Below, one piece after another: positions 10,383 through 22,631 of a stretch of DNA of 64,000 nucleotides. The position numbers and the translations under genes were made by a program. Within the stretch, counting starts at the first letter, position 1, and the number at the start of each line of letters is the position of its first letter. The DNA is from Henricia sp. BOLD:AAB3569 (Eukaryota > Echinodermata > Asteroidea > Spinulosida > Echinasteridae). The stretch spans positions 558,001 to 622,000 of the forward strand of contig JBBELK010000003.1 of NCBI GenBank assembly GCA_037783545.1. Reading direction: 5' to 3'. The notes below the pieces were generated by a model. The model ran no database searches and was not told the DNA's origin. It was given only the letters and a program-made list of their open reading frames with translations.

Positions 10383-13300
10383 GTGAAGTATCAGAAGCCA
10401 TTTAATCTTTTTTTGGTATTTTTTTAAACAGTGGGTTAACCAGCATGGAAGCTGTAGGGATGAGGGGACCTCTTGAGCCCCCTCCCTATTTTGAAGGCTT
10501 TCCCACCAGTTGATATTCTCTCCCTGTCATAAACTTTGGCAAATCAACATTATTTTTGTATGTTTTGAGACTTTACTCTTTCAAGTGCAGAATCCTATTG
10601 ATTATGTGTGGGGAATCTCATTAAGTCTTGAAGAAAAATAAAGCAGATGTGCCAAACTTGATTGCGACATCATGAACCTGTTATCAGCATTTTTGTGTCT
10701 TGTCACATGATCTGTCAGTTTCTAAGCCAATAGACATGCAAACCATGTGAAAAGTGCTTAAAATGTTGCAGAGCAACCTTTAGCCCATTACCCAAAATTG
10801 TTTCTATGTCCTGACTTGGTCAACATTTTTCACAAAAATACTTTTGACCCTTATTTCATTTTGAGGAGTGTATATAAAAACAAAATCCGCTGTTTTATCT
10901 TTTTTTTTAACCACTTGACTCCGGAGGACGTGTAAACATGTTCTTGCAATGTATAGGCACAGGGGTGGTTGACGAGTTAAAACGTCAGCTTTGCCACTGT
11001 CTTCCACGGTTGACATGTAAACACGTCCATTGCCCACCAATAATTTGTACACACCGTGTTTTGAACTTGAACTTGACAGCTGTGTACGGCCTGTCAGTGT
11101 AGCAAATCTCGCTTCATGGCGGCTGCCTCGGAGTGTTGCAAAGTGAGTCTTTCCACAGTAAAGGGGGAATTTTGACAACACAGAACATATTTTCAAGAAA
11201 ATACCTTTGTCTGGTCTCAAAATAAAAGACATGTTTCAGTTGTTTTAAAGAGATAACTTAGGCCCCAAAAAGGGTTACAAATAGTGTGCAACATGCCTTT
11301 CTAAAATAACCTGTGTACAAATTTCCAATATACGCACGTAACCGGGACGGCCTAAAATGTAACACAAGTGTCCGTCCCGGTTACGAACGTATATTGGAAG
11401 GCATGTTGTCACACTATTTGAAGTTTAGTAAATTAATTTATCCGGTTACATAAAATAGTGCAGCGATAAACAACATGCACATACCATATTTTTCAAGGAG
11501 TGGCATATCGCGATACGCCACTACGTGAAAATGTACATTTGCATAGCCATTAGTTAGGTAGTTTTAGGCGAATTCTGTAATTTAAAAAATACAAATTTTC
11601 AAGTCTCGAAACTTTGCAGAAATGTTAAGGACACAAATAAAGTCAAATTATACCAAAAACAGAAATTGCTGAAAACATTTTTTTGACGGATTTGCCACTT
11701 TGTGAAAAGGCTGACGACATACATACATACACTGCAAAGTATTCCTATGTGGTAGCCTTGTCCAAGGCCGTCTCCAGGTTTTTTGCTGTATGAGAGAATA
11801 TTGGGTCTAGCGCATGCAAACATGCACACGGCATCAAAACGAGCCACTGTGCGATAACGACTTCCATAGTAAACCCTTACGGCAACACACTGGCTGCGTA
11901 CATACAGCACTACATGTAGCTGCGTACGGCCTGGCCTAGCTCGAAAGACAGCCTTGTCGAGTCTGCACTTCCGGTTTAATGTCTTTCTTTATTTGGGCGG
12001 GCTTTGGATATGCGGGTATGCAAGGTATGAATATTTAACATTTGTCTTGAGCCAATCAAGAGCTTCATGAGTAGCACGTAATGACGCGACGCATGCATTA
12101 TGCATGTCATGGCGTCCTCATGTTACGAGAAGCGTGGCATGATCGATGGACGAAAACAACAAATATTCTCGGGTTCGTAGCATTTATTGTGCTTGTGTGT
12201 TTACGTATTTTATTACACTTCTGGGGGACAACGGTCGTAATATGACAGCTTTCCTGAATGATTTGTGGGAGCTCTTAATACTACCTCGGATGAACAAACT
12301 GGGGATCGCAGATCATAGCGTTTTTCAAACATAACCTGCCGTGCGTCGACCAATGAAATTTCAGCTCACGCTGGGGTGGTTTCAGTATTACTGTAATGAG
12401 TTTCGCTGGCTGAATGCAGAACCATCAATACGTAGCTTGTATGTAAGCGCTTTGTTCAGTTTTATCTTCAGCGGGCCGTCTAGAAGACGAGCCCAACGCC
12501 TTGATCAAGGCTACCTATATGGTTGATCTAATGGCATGACTCATTTATTTGACTACTACAGTTCCCCCCAGAAAATCCGCAGTGATGACATCATCTCTTG
12601 TGACAGCTCCATTCAGTCCGTCATCCAGGAAGAGAAGACTTCATACTATGAATAAGATGGCAGACGCTGATGATGGCTTGGAGCAAATGACTATGGTGCA
12701 TACATTTTAACTTTTGTAAGGCCCGCTTCAAACATCGCGCTTGTGCTGTGTCGAATAAAATTTAATTTATAGCGACGGTAGCATGGCGCAAGCATGGCAG
12801 TGGTTTAAAACATCGGACTTAATTGCAAACTCCCGTAAGGACTAGAGATGAGAGATTTTTCTCTCAACCCAAGTTTGGTTGTTTCATTTCAATGGCGATT
12901 AGGTACCATACCTGGGTCGCATTCAATAGCACAATACGCCGATATTGGCCATCCCAGCATACCGAAAACTTTAATGCAACCGAACGCACGGCATTCCCAA
13001 TACGTATTGCATCTCAAGCAATTCCATCTCGAATGTGGTACGCTTTCCATACCAAGACGGCAAACAGATAAGTTGTGGCTACATCCGGGGGATCACAAGT
13101 CAATATTTTGCTTCGACATTCGGCGCACGGAGCAGAATTTTGATGTACTGAATTTTACCTACGGCCCTTGGTGAAAAAATTGTCTGCAGACAACTTTAAA
13201 CCAAAAAAAATATCCAGTTTTTTGTTACATTGCTGTCAACACTTTGTCCATTTTTTTTCTTGACAAAATTTTGGGTAACTACAAATGATGTATTGATTTG

Positions 13301-16300
13301 TTTTCTTTTTTTCTTCGGTAAACAGGATTTAGGACAAAAACATTTTGGCGCCACATCGTGTGAAACCTGCGGCATGGTGTACACAGCCTCCCATCCAGAA
13401 GACGAGACCAGCCATAATAAGTTTCATCGTAAATACATCAGCTCGGTCAAGTTCCCGGTAAGTGACTATACAGGGTGTTTAAAAAAAAGGAAACCAAGAT
13501 TATTTTGTTAATTTCATGGAGATGGCTAAATATTTTGGAAATTGGCAACCGCCATCTATTAGCTTATGATGTCCTCTTTCTTATGACACCACGAAATCCA
13601 ATTTACGGTCACACATGACTGAGCACGGAGCAGTATAATCTTGCACCAGATTCACCGCAGCCCATCCTCTTGCAACAGTGTCCCTTTAACGCAATCCCTC
13701 ACTCCTGCGTACAGTGGCCCTGTTGAAAAAGGCCCCATTTCGCGGTGGGACTAGCGACAGAAATCTTGTCGCCTCTGCTGGACCCATCAGGACGCTTGGC
13801 AGTGCATTGCACCATGATTGCAGGCATTCAAATGTAACGCGCGCAGATTGTAAACACCGTGCATGCATGTGATACATGTACTCGGTAATGCTGGCCGTTG
13901 TCTGCGTCGGCGATTGGCTGCTATTTAAAGGATACTGGGGAATCCGTTCCATTATATTCGTCAGCATGCATCCCTGTTATTAATTTAAAAAACTGCGGAG
14001 TAAATTAAGATCGTTGTTTGAAAGTTTGGTAGGAATGGGACAGTCATAAGGAACGGAACCCAATACAATTTCTGGAAAGTATAGAAATCGTTTCTTTTCG
14101 GCATAACATGACCGAATTGATTAAATTACATCAAAATGACTCGGGCGTGAGTTGGCTCAAGACAACAGCCGGCTCACCCTACAGATTTGCGTGTACTTCC
14201 TCAGGGTATTGTTACGTCGCTTTGCAGAGTGGAAATTCCCTGATATCTCAGGATGCCGCAGCCTAACTCCAACAATTTTCATACCTAAAAAAAAGAAGAA
14301 AGACAAGTGTGTCCTCAACAAAATTTTTATTCTCAATGATTACACATTTTGGGTGCCTTTCCCTGTCTCGACCTAACCCCAGTGTCCTTCGACTTTTAAG
14401 GAGTGTGCAATGAAATAACAGGCTGAGGATTGCATAATTTGGAGGCCCAACAAAAGCCCTGCACTGGGCAGACATGGTTCATTATGAAAACATCTTTTTT
14501 ATTTTGGAAAAAGAAATCCGGCAAAGCCTTTTTTCCAGGCCGGAAAAGTAAACGGCCAGAAATATAAGGAGAATATATTTGAAACTCTTCAAGTCCAAAA
14601 AAACGTGGAAAATTGTCTCACTTAATGATCAACGATGTCCGGATATGCCATGTATGTTATTTATGTACAGCCTATGTACACGCACGTAGCACGTTTTCCC
14701 AACGATTTGCACACATGCAGTATGTCTGTATCCCGGCCATAATCATTCATGGTTGAAGTATCGCGAAACCAGACTATCGATCAGAAGTACATAGAGGGCA
14801 CTGTATCCATACAGCAGTGGTTAGATCACAGTGCACAGAGGTGTGAATCCACATACAATCGCGGACGTCCCTTTGTTCCTCTTTTGTTTGGACATAGTCT
14901 ATTTTTCCTTACTCTCGTTGGTTTTGTACAGGAGCGAATCGCGGACGTTCGCTTGCCAATCGCGGACGATATTGTTCTCTTTGTTAGACCTCCCTAAAAC
15001 GTCCACGATTGTTTGGGAGAACAAGCGCACTCATACTGTCAATGTACATACTGTACAGTATACTGTGCTGGCAAGTCCATGTGCACACATACATGCAGTT
15101 ATGATAGTGGATTTGTTTCCGGCCCTGAAGGTAAAGAGCCACTGGCATCCCTATATGGTCTATACGTACAACATGTAGGTGCACAATGACAGTGCATTAA
15201 TATATTATCAATACTTTACCGCGCATGGTTGGAGGCTCGAAATTGTTTTGACCCACCCCAAATTTCGTAGAACATGATCATGTACACATGTACATGTACC
15301 TTATCAGCACAGCCTACGAACGTACATGTATATGTACATCCGAGGCACAGCCCACTGGCTCTCCTGAACAGCGAATGTTGTACATATGTACGTTCACTGG
15401 TACGTGAAAGTGTCGGCGCTGCACTAGTCTTAATCCAAGCCTGATTTCACCGCTAAGTGAGCGCCACTAATGCACCAGATATCATAGATATCTGTATTGG
15501 AGGGGTGAGATTTAAATTACTATATTTTTTTCCGGATTTCCGGAATTTTACCGTCGCGTCCGGATTTGAGTGTTTTCTGTTTTTCATTGTAAAATCTCTG
15601 ATTTTTAGTCGATTTCTGCTTTTTTATTGTACTCCGCGATCCACATTTTATTTTCCGCTTTTTTGCCCTTTCAGCGGCCATATTTTTTTAACGAGCACCC
15701 TCATTTGATTCAGTAATTTTGCGAAGCAAACTTGTGCAAGTCTAGTCGCCACGCAAGTGCCATGACATAGAGCGCTGTACATGTATATGTACTGTGCTGC
15801 TCGGCGAGCAAATCGAGACTGCAACGAGTAGCGAAGCAGACTTGTACAAGTCTAATCCCTAAGTAAGTGCCATCTTTGCCTGCATCGTAAACTGGCAACG
15901 GTCGTGCGTTGTGTGTGATGCGTGCACGTGTGCAGTGCGCCGCTGGCGCGATGCAGCAAGCAGTGGTCAACGAACCGATTTTACCCTCCGCTTTCGCTTC
16001 ACCGTCTTCAACGATCGATGTTGCCTAGATTCTTTTAAATATTATCCACATTTGTACAAGGTAAATATTTCAAACAAAACTGGTTCTTGTGATACCTGGT
16101 TAAATGTTTTTGACATTGCAATTTGCAAGATGGTGGTGTTTAAAATGATCTCATGAGGCCAAATTGCCGACCTCAAACTTTTTATTGCCAATTTTCAAGT
16201 TGATGATTTTAAATGAGCACTATTTGCAATAATTTCCAACGAACATAACATTTTCTACACTTGTACACGAACATGGTTAATAGTGTTAATAGTGAGTTTC

Positions 16301-19300
16301 AAACATTACAAAACAACATGCAAATGCATGAACTAAATGTAAAACAAAATGATAAAATAAAATTATTTTCCTACCTACCTACCTGGATTTTATTTTAGGC
16401 AGTTACCGTAAACGCACCATTTATTTTGTTTGGCCTAAGTTGAAGTCTTCGTGGTCTCTACGTCTCTCCCCCGCCCCCTCCCCCAAGGAAGCTAGCCCCT
16501 TCCGATTTGTTTTCTTCCGGATTGTTGTTTTCCTCCAATCTCACCCCTGTATCTTGCTAAAAGAATACTCCCTCATGCAGCAAAGATTAGGCATGAAGTT
16601 ATTTAGCATGTCATGGGCGCCTTTGATAATAATGTACCGATTTCTTCCTGTGGTAATCAATTTAAACATTGGAAGATTGCACAGATTCCAATCTTTAGCC
16701 AGTTACTGACCTCAGAAAGACTTCGTTTACTGACCATTTTTTCATCGTTGAATACAGGGATGGAAAAATGAGAGATTGCTTCAGGAATTTGACGATGGTC
16801 GTGTGCTAATGGTGTTGCATGATGACCCAAAATATCACATTAAAAAGGTAAGTTGGATGGAAACAGAAAAGGTAAAGGTACATGTACATAAGGGATAGAA
16901 ATAGGCGACTGTCGACCAGGGGCTGTTGTCTGATTCGGGGAAAATTTGAAAAGAATACCATACCCGGCGACTGCCTGGAACCCCATGCGCAAAACCTATA
17001 GGACAAGTTCATCCAACACCTCAGGGTCATTAGTTTACACTATTTCCCATAACCATGTTGTATTTAGATACTATTTTGTTATTTTGTGTGTTTTATTTGT
17101 CTGAAAGGTCGAAGAGATCAGACAACTTGTTGATCAGGAACTTGGCTTCCTTGAGGGAGACAATGCATGCAAGATATCATCAAAGGTACATACAGTACAT
17201 ACTAACCCTCGAACAGGTTACTAAAAAAACAAGCGGTTGATCATGGGGACTTCTTTTAACAGTCAGTTTGTATTATGCATATAACATTTTTTTATCTTGT
17301 CGCTAGAGGGCGCTATCACGTACAATGACGTCCTCACTTTTATTTCTGGAAAGCCTGAGCGGCTCTGACACTAACGCCATTGACCCCATCTCAATATCTC
17401 TTACCATTTTTAAACTAGGGGGCTCAATCATACAGTTGTTTCGAGGGATTGTTTTAAACAGTCTGTTTACTTTTACAGTTAGCCAGACAGCTACAGAGTC
17501 TTTTTTTTCCTGGGTCGGGGATTGATTGGACACAGCTGTTGTTTGCATTCAAGCACTGAGAAAGCATCAGTGATTGGTTGCTTGCCAAAACAAGGGTGGC
17601 AAGCATAATGATCACAAAGGGATCAAGTTTTTATACAAAGTCAGTGGCGATTCCCGGAGGCCCATTTTTCTCCTGCTTGCTGGGTGAAACCTAGCCTTTT
17701 GGCAAGGCCTGATGGCAAGGCCTTATGGCTTTGGGGTTAATGGTAAAATGTGGGACAATCAGGCATCTTGAGCGGAGTATACGAGGGCTGTGCGAACGTT
17801 GTGCCTTCTGTCTTGCCGTAAGGCTTTTTTCGAACTACCCACTGCAACATTATTCATTACATGCAAGTAGTTGACCCGTACGTGCAACGTCACAACATCA
17901 TTACCCACGGCGCCTCACTCTACACATAAACATTTTGAAACCAGATCGAAAACAAATTGTCAACTGTCTGAGCCAATGAGCCTAGGAACCAGAGGCATGT
18001 TCAACAGCACAATACCGAAATACGTATGGCATCGTCGGTATGTTGCAACTGAAACGGCTTGTTGAACAACTGCATCCCGAAACGTACGATAAAACTTCGC
18101 TGCTGTAGACAACGCGATTTGCAAAGCACTACGGCTGCACGCTTAACGCAAAGATTTTGACAACTAAATTGCAAATCAAAACTGCTAACTCAACCGGTAG
18201 TGGTCTTCCACAGTCGAAGAATAAACACTTAGAAATTCTCCTCGACACGCCGAATGTTGAAGCAAAATATTGACTTTAAACCCTGAGGCCGTAGCCACAA
18301 TTTATCCTATTACAACTATAGGTATGACATGTACATTTACTTGGAAATTACCCCATTGATCTCCATGTAATGCCCTAGTCATTCAGGCTGTAATGCCCTA
18401 GTCATTCAGTGAAAACCATTTTTTAAATTTATGTCTGGGGTGTTTTTTTCTGGCAGGTGTTCCTCTACATAACTTTGGATAAGAAAGTTTCTGGTTGTCT
18501 TATTGCAGAGGAGATAAGCAAGGTATGTATAGAACATAGGCCTATGTTGAAGCATGCAGGGGTGAGATTTTTCCAGATTTCCGGAATTTTACCAATTTGT
18601 AGCGAAATTTTTGTTTTGTGCTCCGCGGCAGCGATCCATATTGTATTTTTTAAAAATTTTGTTTGCCCTTTTAGCAGGCCATACTTTTTAACGAGCGCCC
18701 TCAATTCGCAGATCGCCCCTAAAAACATAATTCAGCACAGTAAACGGCTTATAGAGGAAATATGAAAATATCCCTTACAGGTTTTGTGAAATCCACCGCA
18801 GCACCCACCGTAGCCACAATTCATCGCACCCCTAGAATCCATCGTGCTTGGGCTGGGCTGGGCTGGGGGGCGGGTGGTGTTGAGGGCGCTGTTAAAAAAA
18901 AATCCATGCAACTGTCATGGCCGTTATTTTTATCGACACAGATTTGGGTCGCCAATCTGATAGATATGCATGGTAAGTGAATGATAATAATGATAATGAC
19001 ACCAGTGGCTAGTGAATCACGTTCGGAGAATTTGAACCTAACTTTGGAATTACATGGCTGCACTTTCATAGTGTTTTAGAGTGGAAAATTGATTTTTGTT
19101 TTTTGTTCGTTTTTTTTTGGGCGGCCAAGTTTTTTTGTCCGGGCGGCAAATTTTTGTCCGGGCGCTAACGGTACCTGTGATGATTTTGTCCGGGCGGCGC
19201 CCCCGGACAAAACCGGCAGTGGAGAACACTGTTATAGACCTTAACTTACGAAGAGTTTGGTGAAAATCGGCCCCATGACCCCATGAGGTACATGTAGGGG

Positions 19301-21238
19301 CCTTGTAGGGGCTTCACGCTTCGCGCTCGCAATTTCAACTTCACAATTGCAGTTTCAGATTTTTCCCCCTTTACTCACACCCCTGATGTAAGCAATCCAC
19401 ATGTATTTAGGAAACTTAATATTGCTACATTTACAGGGATATCGCGTCATTGCTGATGAAGTAAGTCATCAAGGTTTAAAAGAAGATCTTGCACAGTTTG
19501 AGAAGCAGCGGGCATGGTACTGTGAGATTGAACCGATCCCAGCTGTGTGTGGTGTCAGTCGAATATGGGTCTCGAGCCAGAAACGACGACAACACATTGC
19601 AACAAAACTGCTAGATTGCATGAGGTATGCTGCATTTGTAATATACATTTTGACCATTAAAGTTGCACTGTCCGATTTTAGGCCGATTTGAGCGTCAAAA
19701 ACTTTATTTAAAGGCGTGTGACCAGATCACTTTTTTTTTACCCATAACTCCCCGGGACTTACCTTATGGGTCATGAGATTTTTATATCATAACATCCGTT
19801 ATATTTTTCTGATTACGAAACTGAAACTCCCGCGCTTCTAGGCCGCATATTTCCGAGGATATCGTCGAAAATCCACCGATTATTTGTAAACTAATATCAA
19901 CGTTTATCCGCTGAAAGCATACACGATAGTTTTGTTCAATTTTTTACTGGAAATTGCGAATGTTTACGGGTTTTTGGGACATGGGAGGTGTGTATGGGAG
20001 TTACTCGATAATATTGGTAAGTTACATCGAAAACTATTTTCCAGAAACTCTGGTCACGCTCCTTTAAAGCTAAATTCATTTTTCTAGAATAGAAAAAGTT
20101 ATCAGCTTTCATTTGGTACCAAGAACGTAAAAATCCGTCAAGGATTAATGCCAGTCGATTAAAAACATTTAATAATAATGTATTTTATTCGACAGGGTTA
20201 TGACGTAAATGAACGTGTGCGCGTACACATACTATGTACATATGAGCATACGCGCACATGTACAACATGTGAAGCACGTTTCAAGAAAAAAGCTTGTATC
20301 TTCAATTCCCGACGTCGGAAATTTAAGTTTTTTATATTTTTCGTTACAGAGACGCGTAAGATTTCTAAATTCGTTCGCTTGTGTGAATTCATTTTTTAAA
20401 AATCCTTTCACCTAAACACGGACAGTGCAACTTTAAAGCCCAATACATCATTTGCAGTTATCCTAAAGTTTACTTATTTATATTTATATTTATTTATTTA
20501 TATATACCACATCCAACAGCGGAGGGACCGCCAATTACAGGAATGGGAGCAAGTGTGGTTGAGTGCCTTGCTCAAGGGCACAGGTGTCACGGCCAAGAAT
20601 CGAACCTACATTCTAGTACTAGCACAGAAACTTAAGTTCAACGCACTAGACCGCTCGGCCATAACACCCCACAAGGAGTTGACAAGGAAAACACGTTATT
20701 GTGAGAGAAAATGCAAACTGAAGGTGTTTTATTTTTATGAAAAGTTGTCTGCAGAAATTTTTTTCTATCATTCATTCATGCACAAAAACCATGCCATCAG
20801 GAAATCACCAGAACCATTTCGTTCAACAAGGTGGCTACCTGGCCATTGCGCACAACCCTATCAGCAGTAATATTGTGGCATTTCCCCCCTAACAGCTCCC
20901 TATATATTGCTGGGGTTGACGAGGCAATTGAGATTAAGTGTCTTGCCCACGTACACAAACACGTTGGCACGAGTGGGGCTCGAACCCGTAGTCCTTCGAT
21001 CACGAGCACGGCTGTATACCCACTAGACCACACTGCATATTGTGCTAGATGTACAACTACATGTATGATATTTTTTTTTTGTATCGGTTTTTTATTCCAC
21101 AGAAATTTCTTCATATTCGGCAGCATTCTGGCAAAGGAGTCCATAGCATTTTCTGATCCCACGCCAGATGGAAAGATGCTGGCTAGCTCCTACATGAAGA
21201 CAGAGCGGTTTTTGGTCTATACCGGTAAGTATCATTAA
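9563..21238 (+). CDS. ESCO2: ESCO1/2-like cohesin N-acetyltransferase, 8 coding exons, 547 aa
   Basis: Coding exons are 9563-10382, 12562-12695, 13326-13457, 16758-16847, 17108-17185, 18457-18522, 19437-19624 and 21103-21238. They sum to 1644 nt (548 codons with stop) and all phases agree. Domains in order: conserved N-terminal box with FY (44-45) and YVTPLERK (55-62); a basic disordered region; a canonical PIP box QVTMRGFY (181-188) for PCNA; a basic patch FSPSSRKRR (291-299); a C2H2 zinc finger (C330, C333, H348, H352) in the context GQKHFGA; and a GNAT domain. The domain keeps GVSRIW (S481), the acetyl-CoA loop KRRQHIA and FSDPTPDG (D521). S481 and D521 match catalytic S770 and D810 of human ESCO1, with the same 40-residue spacing. 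Known family role: acetylates SMC3 in the nucleus to establish sister-chromatid cohesion. Length is close to human ESCO2 (about 600 aa). The ESCO1 versus ESCO2 assignment is not resolved. The start ATG has a weak context; M26 (9638) is an alternative. Confidence 0.95.
11290..11400. repeat. Foldback repeat in ESCO intron 1
   Basis: TTCCAATATACGCACGTAAC + CGGGACG on the left pairs with CGTCCCGGTTACGAACGTA + TATTGGAA on the right. Stem of about 28 bp. Confidence 0.7.
12562..12695 (+). CDS. ESCO2: ESCO exon 2 (linker, basic patch)
   Basis: Acceptor CTACTACAG at 12561. It enters in phase 1 and leaves in phase 0 at ATG/GTGCAT, a weak donor. It encodes about 45 residues ending LEQMTM, which joins DLGQKHFG of exon 3, much like the corresponding DAGQKHFG junction of vertebrate ESCO2. 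No obvious alternative donor preserves phase, since the frame stops shortly after. Confidence 0.7.
12830..12912 (+). repeat. SINE tail fragment in ESCO intron 2
   Basis: Contains GAGATTTTTCTCTCAACCCA, AGTTTGGTTGTTTCATTTCA and GATTAGGTACCAT, the 3' part of the SINE present twice at 6720-7060. Confidence 0.65.
13326..13457 (+). CDS. ESCO2: ESCO exon 3 (C2H2 zinc finger)
   Basis: Acceptor AAACAG, donor CCG/GTAAGT. It encodes 44 residues with GQKHFGA, Cxx[12 protein letters not shown] and HxxxH, the ESCO/Eco1 zinc-finger signature. Phase 0 at both ends. Confidence 0.97.
13663..14255 (+). mobile_element. 0.6-kb element, family E, copy 1 (ESCO intron 3)
   Basis: Begins CATCCTCTTGCAAC, ends TCAGGATG (short CATCCT/AGGATG inverted ends) and is flanked by an 8-bp duplication CCGCAGCC (13655-13662, 14256-14263). 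It holds a TATA-like GGCTGCTATTTAAAG and no long open frame. Full copies at 27661-28262 and 44356-44951; partial copies at 34750-34980 and 53316-53744. The 8-9 bp target duplication suggests a hAT- or Mutator-type non-autonomous element. Confidence 0.88.
15503..15715 (+). repeat. Interspersed repeat, ESCO intron 3
   Basis: Shares GGGGTGAGATTT, GATTTCCGGAATTTTACC and CCATA-TTTTTTTAACGAGC with 18560-18712 in ESCO intron 6. A dispersed repeat of unknown class. Confidence 0.6.
16758..16847 (+). CDS. ESCO2: ESCO exon 4 (start of acetyltransferase domain)
   Basis: Acceptor AATACAG, donor AAG/GTAAGT, phase 0 at both ends. It encodes 30 residues beginning GWKNER, the conserved block after the zinc finger in ESCO proteins. 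Confidence 0.95.
17108..17185 (+). CDS. ESCO2: ESCO exon 5
   Basis: Acceptor GAAAG, donor AAAG/GTACAT. It encodes 26 residues, [14 protein letters not shown] and onward, matching the VxxVxxLVDxELGF block of ESCO proteins. Phase 0 at both ends. Confidence 0.95.
18457..18522 (+). CDS. ESCO2: ESCO exon 6
   Basis: Acceptor CTGGCAG, donor CAAG/GTATGT. It encodes 22 residues with [10 protein letters not shown], the ESCO GCLIAE core strand. Phase 0 at both ends. Confidence 0.96.
18560..18712 (+). repeat. Interspersed repeat, ESCO intron 6
   Basis: Second copy of the repeat at 15503-15715, with the same motif order (GGGGTGAGATTTTTCC, TTTCCGGAATTTTACC, TTTTTAACGAGCGCCCTC). Confidence 0.6.
19437..19624 (+). 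CDS. ESCO2: ESCO exon 7 (catalytic Ser, acetyl-CoA loop)
   Basis: Acceptor TTTACAG, donor GAG/GTATGC, leaving in phase 2. It encodes [11 protein letters not shown] followed by [12 protein letters not shown], the acetyl-CoA binding loop and helix of the GNAT fold. Confidence 0.97.
19708..20067. mobile_element. TTAA-type MITE, family A, copy 2 (ESCO intron 7)
   Basis: TTAA at 19708-19711 and 20064-20067. Opposite orientation to 5108-5475 but closely similar throughout. Confidence 0.9.
20515..20675 (-). repeat. SINE-like repeat (family S3)
   Basis: Contains GAGCAAGTGTGGTTGAGTGC, CTTGCTCAAGGGCACAGGTG and a reverse B-box-like AAGAATCGAACCT. The same pattern recurs at 23786-23915. Preceded by a TTTA microsatellite (20470-20505). 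Confidence 0.65.
20825..21040 (-). repeat. SINE-like repeat S2 in ESCO intron 7
   Basis: Closely related to 4680-4895 (GGTGGCTACCTGGCCATTGC, GGTTGACGAGGCAATTGAGA). It has a reverse B box GGGGCTCGAACCCGTA and ends just before the polypyrimidine tract of ESCO exon 8. Confidence 0.7.
21103..21238 (+). CDS. ESCO2: ESCO exon 8 (catalytic Asp, C-terminus)
   Basis: Acceptor ATTCCACAG; the phase 2 entry completes an Arg codon. It encodes the conserved [13 protein letters not shown] and FLVY and stops at TAA 21236-21238. The last codons overlap a strong donor-like site CCG/GTAAGT at 21224/21225, so a further short 3' exon is possible in some transcripts. Confidence 0.9.
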
Positions 21239-21267
21239 ACTAAATATACATACATACATTGCCATAC

Positions 21268-22172
21268 TTAAACAGCTAGTATCCCCCTTGAAGAAAAATC
21301 CAGCATTTGCACTTTTTTCGATAGTCCACATATCCCTCTAGCCGGCTTATATCGAAGTTTATTTCAAATTGCCCTTTCTAATTAGATAAATCGCAAGCAA
21401 AAGTGCGGTTTTCCAAAATGAAATGTTTGGGATTTTTGAAACTCTCGTTGGTGGGTAGTTTCCAAAATTAGGGGTCCAAAATGTTTGGTGTCCCAGTTAC
21501 GTACGACACTCTCTGCTTCAAAAATCACCACTTATGACCACAAATTCTCAGTAATGGACTGTGGCCTGTGATTATAGGGGGCAGCATCATTTTCTTAAAT
21601 ATTTTGTTTTCTGATTCCTGAAAAATATTTAAAACAAAAGACCATAAAGGCTTATAATTTGTTCCATGGTATTGAATAGGAGTTTGGTGTCCCAGGTTAC
21701 CTACGCCAATGAAAATTGGCTGTAGAATGAGTTTGCATTAACCTTGGTGCCATATCTACACACAAACATTAAATTTGAGTGGCATTTGTTCAAAGAAAAA
21801 TAATTATTTTCTACTGAAACCACTTTCAATCATTAATAACACTTGGAAATCTTAAAAAGCATGTCACACTTTTGGCCCCCTAATTTTGGGAATTACCCTG
21901 GTATAAATGATATGCGTTTGACCCCGTGACACAATCCTGAATAAGAGAAGTCAACATGATTGTCAACTCCATACGTTTACACGTAAAAAACTAAGGATGA
22001 CCTCGAGCGTTTCAGAATTTCGGGTGAAGAGGGTCAGAACTGAATTGGATTTTAAACAAAAGACTGTCGGTTTTTGGCGGAAAACACGTTGTAATCTAGT
22101 TGTAGAAACATAAACCTCTGTGATAAACAGGAAAACTAAACAAAGGTGGATCGGTGGATACTAGCTGTTTAA
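21268..22172. mobile_element. TTAA-type element, family C, with a family D MITE inserted
   Basis: TTAA on both edges, with inverted termini ACAGCTAGTATCC and GGATACTAGCTGT. A related sequence is at 55010-55300. It is interrupted at 21459-21895 by family D. Immediately after its right TTAA comes a diverged family A sequence (AGGAGCGTGTCTAGATCAC). Confidence 0.8.
21459..21895. mobile_element. MITE, family D, copy 1
   Basis: Termini CCAAAATTAGGGGTCCAAAA and TTTTGGCCCCCTAATTTTGG are inverted. Second copy at 28877-29423. Non-coding. Confidence 0.85.
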
Positions 22173-22345
22173 AGGAGCGTGTCTAGATCACATTTTTGAG
22201 CCCCCATTTTTTCCCATTGGTGTTCAGATTTTGATACCACATAATTTCTCATATGTATCGCATTACCACTGAAATTTCACGTTCTCAATCCATACAGTTT
22301 GAAGGATATCGTCAAAAAACTTCATTATTTTGTAAACAACCAAAT
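22169..22345. mobile_element. Diverged fragment of MITE family A
   Basis: Starts TTAAAGGAGCGTGTCTAGAT and shares order and phrases with family A (gap-rich similarity). No right end is seen; a SINE follows. Confidence 0.5.
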
Positions 22346-22364
22346 TTGGAATCAGAGATAAATC

Positions 22365-22447
22365 GTAAAGGGCTTATCAGGATTCGAACCCGAGACCTCT
22401 GACTCACTAGGCAGATGCTCTACCAGCTGAGCTATAAGGCACAGTTG
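22365..22447 (-). repeat. tRNA-like SINE head
   Basis: On the minus strand it reads TATAGCTCAGCTGGTAGAGC, then GGGTTCGAATCC, good A- and B-box matches. It then continues into the tail shared with 6720-7060, so it is a SINE and not a free tRNA gene. Confidence 0.65.
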
Positions 22448-22631
22448 GTATACTCCCTCAGGTTTTCTCTATGGACCCAATTCTTCTCTCGGTGTTGCAT
22501 GGTAGCGCAACTGGCCAAAGTAACAAACGCAACACCAAATGTTTTGTAAACTAATTTATCCAGTTACATAAAGCAGTGCAATGAGTACACCAACCTTTTT
22601 GCTTCCTCTTCCAAATTGGAAATGGCAAATT

